Shown here: positions 1-5,631 of the stretch, in pieces
Layout of the letters: each line of letters begins with the position of its first letter
Position numbering within the stretch: the stretch's first letter is position 1
Assembly: GCA_013331415.1 (NCBI GenBank)
Contig: DUGL01000209.1
Location: 1 to 9,193 of the forward strand
Reading direction: 5' to 3'
Length of the DNA: 9,193 nucleotides
Source: Methanoregulaceae archaeon
Lineage (GTDB): Archaea; Halobacteriota; Methanomicrobia; Methanomicrobiales; Methanospirillaceae
The notes under the pieces: generated by a model
The model's input: only the letters and a program-made list of their open reading frames with translations
Told to the model about the DNA's origin: nothing
Database searches by the model: none
Position numbers and translations under genes: made by a program

Positions 1-371
1 TGGTTCCCGGCTTCCCGTGCCGCCCGGGCGATGATCGGGCAGCTCGCGATCCCGACACCTCCCCCGATCACGACACAGGTCCCGTAGCGCCCCATCTCGC
101 TTGGTTTCCCAAGGGGGCCGGCAACGTCCCGGACCATATCCCCTGCCCGCATCGTCGCGAGCTGGTGCGTGGTCTTCCCGACTGCCATGTAGATGATACG
201 GACGAGATCTCCCTCAACCGCCGATATCGTGAGGGGGATCCGCTCCCCCTGTTCATCGGTCCGGACGATCAAAAACTGCCCGGCCTGTGCATGGAGAGCG
301 ACATGCGGTGCCTCGATCCACATGCAGAATACCCGGTCTGCAAGTTGTTCCGCTGTCACGACCCTGTACAA
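1..371 (-). CDS. NfnA/SudB/PyrK-type FAD/NAD-binding oxidoreductase subunit, 3' end cut by window
   Basis: The first 123 residues of a ferredoxin-NADP reductase-like subunit are present (NfnA/SudB, related to the PyrK electron-transfer subunit of dihydroorotate dehydrogenase). Visible landmarks are RIPLTI at residues 44-49, in the place of the FAD-contacting R-x-x-(S/T) element, VGKTT at 64-68, GPLGKP at 85-90 and the nucleotide-binding loop GGGVGIA at 103-109. Family members run to about 270-290 residues and end with a [2Fe-2S] cysteine cluster, which here lies outside the window. The start is a TTG at 371, chosen because AGGAGTGA (376-383) sits four bases upstream and the reading frame begins just as the family does (YRVV...). 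It lies 44 bases behind arcS and is probably cotranscribed with it. NfnA/SudB fits better than true PyrK because of the IPLTI/VGKTT/GPLGKP series. A partner NfnB/SudA (GltD-like) gene would be expected just beyond the left edge, but that cannot be seen. Confidence 0.85.
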   Translation of the reverse strand, partial: MYRVVTAEQLADRVFCMWIEAPHVALHAQAGQFLIVRTDEQGERIPLTISAVEGDLVRIIYMAVGKTTHQLATMRAGDMVRDVAGPLGKPSEMGRYGTCVVIGGGVGIASCPIIARAAREAGN

Positions 372-415
372 TCTGTCACTCCTGTCACGCGTGGGATGTT
401 CCAGAAGGATTGGCA

Positions 416-2047
416 CTACAGCTTCTTTATTTTACGCACCCTGACCGCGACACCCCGGTGAGATGCCTCCATCTCGAACGCAGGCATTGCAGCCCGGCCG
501 GTGGCGACCGCCGATGGCCCTTCAACGAATACCTCGTCACCTTCCCGGATCGCGGGATCGGCAGAGACGACCCCGGGGGCAAGGACATCGCCCTGCGGGA
601 CAAAGTCATCGATCCGGACCCGGTACACGCCCGGGAGATACTGCCACCCTTCGAAGGTCGGGCGGAGCAGCCCGGTACCCGGGTCAAGCGAGAAGAGGTA
701 CTCTCTCCCGCGCCGGACCGAGAGGTTCGGGAGTTTCCAGCGCATCGACATACCGGTAGTGTCCACCGCGAGCCCGAACTGCCAGGAGAGCGTCCCGCGC
801 ACCGGGTCATGCCGGACCTGGCGTTCGCCCTCAAGCAGCCCGTCAAGATCCCGGAGCGAATCCGCGGATGTTGGGCGGCTGCTGCAGCTCTCCCCGATGC
901 CGATACCAGTTTGCTCTGCCGCCATGCGTGCTGCCTGGAGGGCACCTCCGTCAAGGTGCGCGATCACCCGGCGAAACGGGTGTTTTTGAAGGAACCCTGC
1001 GATGACGTCAGCCGTGAACGCAAGCTCCTCCCGGTCCCAGTAGCCAGTGACCGGGATATCATAGTGGGCGGCAGGGTAGACCCGTTCGAGCTCACGGGGC
1101 ACGAGACCGAGCGGTGATGTCACGATCAGCTCGAATGCCCGGCCTCCGATCGCTTCAGAAAACTTCCGGTGGCTCGATGAGAGCGAGTAGGGTTTCCGGG
1201 CGGAACACGGGAGGAGGACGAGAACATCGGCTTGCGGGGGGATATACCGCCCGATGACCCGATCTGCAAACCTCCTGACCTCCGGGCGGTTCAGCGATTC
1301 ACCGGTCATCGCACCGAGCCGGGTACTCCGCACCACCGGAAGTCGCTCCTCGAGGAAGGGATAGTTCCGGTCGAGGTGGCGGAGGATGGCCGTATGGGTA
1401 GCCTGCATCCGTGATCGGGACTCGACAAGTTCGCGGAGCTGCTGGTCAGCAATGAACCGGGCGATCAGGGCAAGCTCGTGCCGGAGGGCGAGGCGGTTGT
1501 GGGCGGCAAGGTCCCCTTTCCGGCAGCCTTCGCAACCGCAGACGCCTGTCTCCATGGTGTCCTCAGGGAACTCCCCCTCCGGGAGGCAGAAGATGTGCTG
1601 CGCTGTCCTGAGATCGACCGCTGTGAAGTCAAAAAGGTCAAAACCCGTGTAACAGAGGATGTGGGCATTCGAAGGGAGGGCTGCCCCCGGCGCATACCAT
1701 GCCGTGTCCGGGGGGGCCTGGGTTTTGAGCCCGACAAGCCAGTCAGTATAGTTCCGGGGATTCGCGAGCGCCGTATGCCAGTTTGCGATCATGACCCCGT
1801 CTCCAGATGCTGCGGCCGGCGGGACCGCCGGGTGGAGAGTTACCGGGAGATCTTTCCGGGCAGGGAGATACCGGGAAGCGAATTCCTCATCGGCACCCAG
1901 CGGGACGTGGGTGAAGCCCCGTCCCGGGAGGTCCGGAAAGATCTCATCGGTATCAAGCACGGCAGGGAGGGTGATCGATCGATCATCCATTGCAAACACG
2001 GCGATCCTCGCAAGACCGTCCCGTTTCTTCACGTCAAACGTTGCCAT
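416..2047 (-). CDS. arcS: Archaeosine synthase ArcS (TgtA2)
   Basis: ArcS acts on preQ0 at position 15 of archaeal tRNA, the step after TgtA on the way to archaeosine. The 543-residue protein shows the family order. A shortened TGT-like barrel is followed by a zinc-type site C170-x-C172-x2-C175, with H183 or H190 as possible fourth ligand. Next comes the ArcS core carrying the signature PCSxxKPYS at 280-288 followed by SxSHRxF, then a C-terminal PUA RNA-binding domain (about 468-540). The DSGSFQ segment of active TGTs is absent, as expected for this paralogue. The start ATG at 2047 is preferred over an upstream in-frame codon because GAGGTG (2052-2057) lies four bases before it. It overlaps the end of tgtA by 14 bases, implying translational coupling. 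Family identification is firm; activity is inferred from the motif. Confidence 0.95.
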   Translation of the reverse strand: MATFDVKKRDGLARIAVFAMDDRSITLPAVLDTDEIFPDLPGRGFTHVPLGADEEFASRYLPARKDLPVTLHPAVPPAAASGDGVMIANWHTALANPRNYTDWLVGLKTQAPPDTAWYAPGAALPSNAHILCYTGFDLFDFTAVDLRTAQHIFCLPEGEFPEDTMETGVCGCEGCRKGDLAAHNRLALRHELALIARFIADQQLRELVESRSRMQATHTAILRHLDRNYPFLEERLPVVRSTRLGAMTGESLNRPEVRRFADRVIGRYIPPQADVLVLLPCSARKPYSLSSSHRKFSEAIGGRAFELIVTSPLGLVPRELERVYPAAHYDIPVTGYWDREELAFTADVIAGFLQKHPFRRVIAHLDGGALQAARMAAEQTGIGIGESCSSRPTSADSLRDLDGLLEGERQVRHDPVRGTLSWQFGLAVDTTGMSMRWKLPNLSVRRGREYLFSLDPGTGLLRPTFEGWQYLPGVYRVRIDDFVPQGDVLAPGVVSADPAIREGDEVFVEGPSAVATGRAAMPAFEMEASHRGVAVRVRKIKKL

Positions 2048-3488
2048 GGGACACCTCGATTCCCGGGAGTTCGCGCGAGACCAGGTCATACCATTCCGGG
2101 CGGGAGACGACCGTGAACCGGGCTCCGGGATTGGCTGCGATCAGGATCCGTATCCCGTCGCAGCCCCGGCTGACCATGGGAGCATCCCAATCAGGGATCT
2201 CGCTCTGGCCTATCGGGAATGTCTCATGGAGTGCCGGATGGTAGGGGCCAAACGGTGGTTTGAAGAGGAGCACCGTATCATAACCATCCTGGAAGGCCCC
2301 GTCCATCGCGATGAGGACGCTCTCTCCCAGTGGCAGGCGTGAGAGCGCCTCCTGGTAGGTGATAACCTCTGTTCGCGAGCAGGTCTCGGTTCCCCGGTAG
2401 AAGAACCGGCGCTTGGAGACCCGGTCACCTGATGCAAGCTGGCCGGAAAAGTTGAGCAGCTCACGGTAACCCCTGAGCAGCTGCGGGTGGGAACGGCACC
2501 GGTCGTCAACCAGCTCCCAGAGCACCCCGTCCGTAATCGCCTGGCGGATGGTGCTCATCTCGGCAAAGCTCACCGCAAGGTTGTGCAGGGAGAGGAGCCG
2601 GACAGAATCCTCAGACTCCCGGAGTTCCTGTGCGGTATATTCCCTGCAGACCCGGCAGGCGCAGGGGAGTTCGGCGAGTTCATCGAGCCGGTAGCTCCCC
2701 GAAGTGGTCAGGTAGCGGCGGTCCTTGGCATAGAGGGCATACGCGGCCGAGTCAAAGACATCGCAGCCCATGGCAACAGCCAGCGCGAACATGGCAGGGT
2801 GGCCGGCACCAAAGAGGTGGACACAGGCAGAAGGGGGGATCCCTCGCTTTGCCGCCATCACGACGCGGACGAGGTCCCGGTACCGGTACGACTCCATCAG
2901 GGGGACCACTGCCCCGATGGGACAGAACGAGAACCCGATCTCCCCTACATCCCTGCCGGCTTTCTCCCGGAGATCCTCGAATATTCCCCCCTGCACAGGG
3001 CCGGCAAGGGGCGCGTCCGGGCCGAGAATCTCCCGCGCTTCCCTGAGGCGGGCAAGGGTGACCGCGAGTTCTTTTTCCGTCCGTGCCCGGTCAGCATCGG
3101 GCGGGGTGGGGATGTCCAGCGGGACCTGGATATCGCTCCCGATGGCCTGCTGGAATTCCAGGGTTTCGCGGTTCGTGATCGCCACGTCACCATAGACAGA
3201 AAGCTGGAACGATCCGGAATCGGTCATGACCAGGCCGTCGAACCCGAGCAGGTCGTGGAGCCCCCGGGAGAGGGCCTGGTCCCGGAACTCGCTGCTCCGC
3301 GAGAAGATGTACGCGTTCGTGATGATGCCCTCGGCACCCATCGCCTTCATCTCGGCCGGTGATACCGGCTGGAGGTGGGGGTTGATGACCGGGAGGAGGA
3401 GCGGGGTCCGGACGGTCCGGCTGCCTGCTTTCAGCCTGCCGACTCTCCCGGCGATATCTTTCTCAAGGACTTCGAATGTGATCGGCAT
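2034..3488 (-). CDS. tgtA: tRNA-guanine(15) transglycosylase (archaeosine TGT)
   Basis: TgtA exchanges guanine at position 15 in the D-loop of archaeal tRNAs for preQ0, the committed step of archaeosine formation. The 484-residue product has a TIM-barrel TGT domain. D90 in TDSGSFQL matches the first catalytic aspartate, D246 in FDSAAYALYAKD matches the nucleophile, and C276-x-C278-x2-C281 with H302 forms the structural zinc site. SIPTPPDA-like substrate-loop sequence is seen as DIPTPPDA (125-132). After the barrel comes an archaeal-specific C-terminal region containing KPPFGPYHP (410-418), but I see no PUA domain; full-length homologues with PUA are longer. The start at 3488 (MPITFEV) matches where the family begins. 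An in-frame ATG at 3509 is possible, and neither has a good Shine-Dalgarno. No convincing TATA box was found in 3510-3657. Confidence 0.95.
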   Translation of the reverse strand: MPITFEVLEKDIAGRVGRLKAGSRTVRTPLLLPVINPHLQPVSPAEMKAMGAEGIITNAYIFSRSSEFRDQALSRGLHDLLGFDGLVMTDSGSFQLSVYGDVAITNRETLEFQQAIGSDIQVPLDIPTPPDADRARTEKELAVTLARLREAREILGPDAPLAGPVQGGIFEDLREKAGRDVGEIGFSFCPIGAVVPLMESYRYRDLVRVVMAAKRGIPPSACVHLFGAGHPAMFALAVAMGCDVFDSAAYALYAKDRRYLTTSGSYRLDELAELPCACRVCREYTAQELRESEDSVRLLSLHNLAVSFAEMSTIRQAITDGVLWELVDDRCRSHPQLLRGYRELLNFSGQLASGDRVSKRRFFYRGTETCSRTEVITYQEALSRLPLGESVLIAMDGAFQDGYDTVLLFKPPFGPYHPALHETFPIGQSEIPDWDAPMVSRGCDGIRILIAANPGARFTVVSRPEWYDLVSRELPGIEVSHGNV

Positions 3489-3657
3489 GGGATCCCAGGA
3501 TTTCTGCATCAGGTTGGGTTCCGGGGAGAGAAGAAGGTATGGCTCTGGGGGACGATTATCGGCTGAAATACCGGGAGGATTCACGGGTAATGAAAACGCA
3601 GGAGTGAAGAGAATCAGACCGGACCGTTCATCGCTAATCCCCCCGTCACTCCCTAAC

Positions 3658-3664
3658 AAAAAAA
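3658..3664 (-). terminator. T7-run terminator of the decarboxylase operon
   Basis: On the minus strand a run of seven T follows the stop codon of the 3690-4139 gene by about 25 bases, with no obvious GC hairpin before it. Archaeal RNA polymerase terminates at such U-tracts, so this plausibly ends the three-gene decarboxylase operon and separates it from tgtA. The remaining bases to tgtA (3489-3657) contain no other gene that I can recognise. Confidence 0.55.
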
Positions 3665-3689
3665 TTGGGAGAGGGACATCTGCAGAATG

Positions 3690-4139
3690 TTACTGCACGC
3701 CCTGCATCTTCCTGAGTTCAGCACCGATACGACTGAGTATACCCCCCGGATCCGGGTCGAAATGGATGAGCTGATCCCCTATGACGACAAGGGTTCCCGC
3801 GGTTTTTCCTTTTCCCATCGTCTGTGCGCTGAAGGTAAGAATTGCTGCATCCCTTGATTCTGCGGAATTGAACGTCTGGGTCTGGACCGCCAGGGTATTC
3901 CCCGCGTCGTCTTCGAGGATGTAGATTGTTCCTCCCTCTGCACCCGGAATCGGCCAGGTGATATCGCTGGTGCTGATTACCCGTATACCGGCTGCCTGTG
4001 CCGCATCACGTACAGGTTCGCCCGTAACCACGTAGTGAGGTTCAGCGGGATATGCAAAGAAGATCCAACCGATCGGGAGCAGGAATACCATCACCAGGAT
4101 GATGATGACTGCCCAGGTTGAGGTGTCCTCTTCCCTCAT
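3690..4139 (-). CDS. Unrecognised membrane-anchored protein, third gene of decarboxylase operon
   Basis: I do not recognise this 149-residue protein. It has a short acidic N-terminus, one strongly hydrophobic segment at about 9-30 (signal anchor, no clear lipobox or cleavage site), and a hydrophilic domain of about 115 residues likely facing outside. That domain holds a glycine-rich turn (GAEGG 66-70), a stretch resembling beta strands (about 71-88), a helical SAESRDAAI region (92-100), another strand-like segment around GTLVVIGDQLIHF (115-127) and a closing amphipathic helix (133-145). There are no cysteines. The ATG at 4139 is supported by GGAGG (4146-4150) six bases upstream. It begins 37 bases after the antiporter stop and is followed by a T-run terminator, so it is almost certainly cotranscribed with the decarboxylase and antiporter. 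A sensor or accessory role for the transporter is only a guess. Confidence 0.8.
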   Translation of the reverse strand: MREEDTSTWAVIIILVMVFLLPIGWIFFAYPAEPHYVVTGEPVRDAAQAAGIRVISTSDITWPIPGAEGGTIYILEDDAGNTLAVQTQTFNSAESRDAAILTFSAQTMGKGKTAGTLVVIGDQLIHFDPDPGGILSRIGAELRKMQGVQ

Positions 4140-4176
4140 TTCCGGCCTCCATCTGAATACCCGGGCCTTATCGATC

Positions 4177-5631
4177 TCATTTTGATTCCTCCTGTGGCGT
4201 TCCTCTCTCCACCCAGCCAGGTTTTTTCAGTTTCAGGAAAATCAGCGGAGGTACTGCGAGCAGGAAGGTGCCGAACAACACTCCGGCGACATAGGAGACC
4301 GCCTGGCTGCTCGTGAAGTCTCCTGTCGGCATGAGCCCGACAATAAACGAGAAGATCACGCCAAAGGCTCCCATCCCGCCAATCAGCCAGATACCAGGGA
4401 TTCCTCCCGGGATCCGGAAGGGGCGAAGGGCATCGGGCCGGGTATACCGGAGCCTGATGAGCGACGCAAAGACCAGCAGGTACACGATACAGAGCAGTTC
4501 CACCGTCATTGCAGAGAGGATCCAGTAGGCCTGGTTGACGGAAGGCAGGAACACGTAGAGCAGCGAGATGACTGTCCCGATGAGTGCCTGGATTACCAGC
4601 ACCGCCACAGGTGATCCATACTTGTTTGTCCGGTTGAAGAGGGGAGGCAGACTACCCCCTTCTGCGACAACCCCAAGACCTTTTGCCGGACCGATGAGCC
4701 AGGCCGCAAGGGAGACAACCCCCCCGATCGTGATCAAAACCGCCATCGGGGCGACGGCCCCGGGTATGTTGAGCGCGTTGAAGAAGTACTGGATCGCCTG
4801 CATAACTCCCGCGGCGAGGCTGAGATCGGATGCCGGGATGACAAACGCAATTGCAAGCGTTGCGAGCACCGTGCATGCAAATATGATGATCGCAGATATG
4901 GCCATGGCTTTCGGATAATCAGTGCTGGGATTCCGGGTCTCGAGGGCATGGAATCCTGCCATCTCCATGCCGGCAAAGAGCAGGATCACCGTCGCAAAGA
5001 ATGGCAGGGTGGACAGGTTGAAATCCGGCACGATCTGATCGGGGGAGAACGGGGGAAGAACGATCGGTGCACCTGAAACGATCCAGGAGATGCCAAGCCC
5101 GATAATAAGAACGGATGGGATGATACTCCCGAGGATTACCCCGTAATTCTGGAACTTTGATGACACATTTTCACCAAAGTATGCGATCGCTGTCGTGCCC
5201 CAGAATGCGATCATCATCACGACAAACAGGTAGATCGCGTTGCTCCCGAGAGCAGGCGAGAGGGCAAACGCGAGGGTTGATGCGATGAAGGCGAGAACTG
5301 TCGGGAACCACACAAGGTTATTGGACCACTCGCAGAATATGGCGATAAACCCGCCTTTTTCACCAAATGCCTCTTTGCACCAGGCATATACCCCGCCTCC
5401 TTTGTCCGAGAGCATCGTGGCGAGCTCGGCTCCGGCAAGCGAGAGCGGGATGAGGAACAGTATCGTTCCGATGATGTACCACCCGATACAGGACCAGCCG
5501 AATTCGGCCATTGAGGGAAAATTCCTGATGCTGAGCACAGCGGCGACGTTGATCATTGCAAGGGCAAAGATTCCGAGGACTTTCTGCGGCGCTATACCGG
5601 TCTTTGCGGGCAAAACGGGCTCTTCGCTCAT
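4177..5631 (-). CDS. GadC-like APC-family amino acid antiporter
   Basis: This is a polytopic inner-membrane transporter of the amino acid-polyamine-organocation superfamily, 484 residues with about 12 hydrophobic segments. The sequence follows the glutamate:GABA antiporter (GadC) branch: AEL/ATM after TM2, GGGVYAW (78-84), a TM6-like segment with GMEMAGFHALE (221-231) and NPSTDYPKAM (234-243). It continues with VIPASDLSLAAGVMQ (264-278), SLAAWLIGPAKGL (307-319) and FRIPGG (405-410). After the last membrane segment (about 448-466) only some 18 residues remain, too few for the C-plug of E. coli GadC. The ATG at 5631 has GGGAGGGG (5637-5644) five bases upstream and overlaps the decarboxylase stop as ATGA. 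The neighbour suggests exchange of an amino acid for its decarboxylation product (arginine/agmatine if the enzyme is true AdiA). The substrate is not readable from the sequence. Confidence 0.9.
   Translation of the reverse strand: MSEEPVLPAKTGIAPQKVLGIFALAMINVAAVLSIRNFPSMAEFGWSCIGWYIIGTILFLIPLSLAGAELATMLSDKGGGVYAWCKEAFGEKGGFIAIFCEWSNNLVWFPTVLAFIASTLAFALSPALGSNAIYLFVVMMIAFWGTTAIAYFGENVSSKFQNYGVILGSIIPSVLIIGLGISWIVSGAPIVLPPFSPDQIVPDFNLSTLPFFATVILLFAGMEMAGFHALETRNPSTDYPKAMAISAIIIFACTVLATLAIAFVIPASDLSLAAGVMQAIQYFFNALNIPGAVAPMAVLITIGGVVSLAAWLIGPAKGLGVVAEGGSLPPLFNRTNKYGSPVAVLVIQALIGTVISLLYVFLPSVNQAYWILSAMTVELLCIVYLLVFASLIRLRYTRPDALRPFRIPGGIPGIWLIGGMGAFGVIFSFIVGLMPTGDFTSSQAVSYVAGVLFGTFLLAVPPLIFLKLKKPGWVERGTPQEESK

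Noticed and set aside
68..256. Apparent separate small gene or frame break at the left end
   Set aside because: The frame starting at TTG 371 stays open to the window edge with continuous NfnA/SudB motifs, so the small frame is a shadow and there is no frameshift.
287..1117. 276-codon open frame on the plus strand
   Set aside because: It lies antisense to arcS in G+C-rich DNA, where codon bias opens the opposite strand. Its product is rich in Arg/Pro/His with no recognisable domain, while the minus strand encodes clear ArcS motifs.
2487..3362. 291-codon open frame on the plus strand
   Set aside because: It is antisense to the catalytic core of tgtA (DSGSFQ and FDSAAY). It has no recognisable domain and no supporting start signals.
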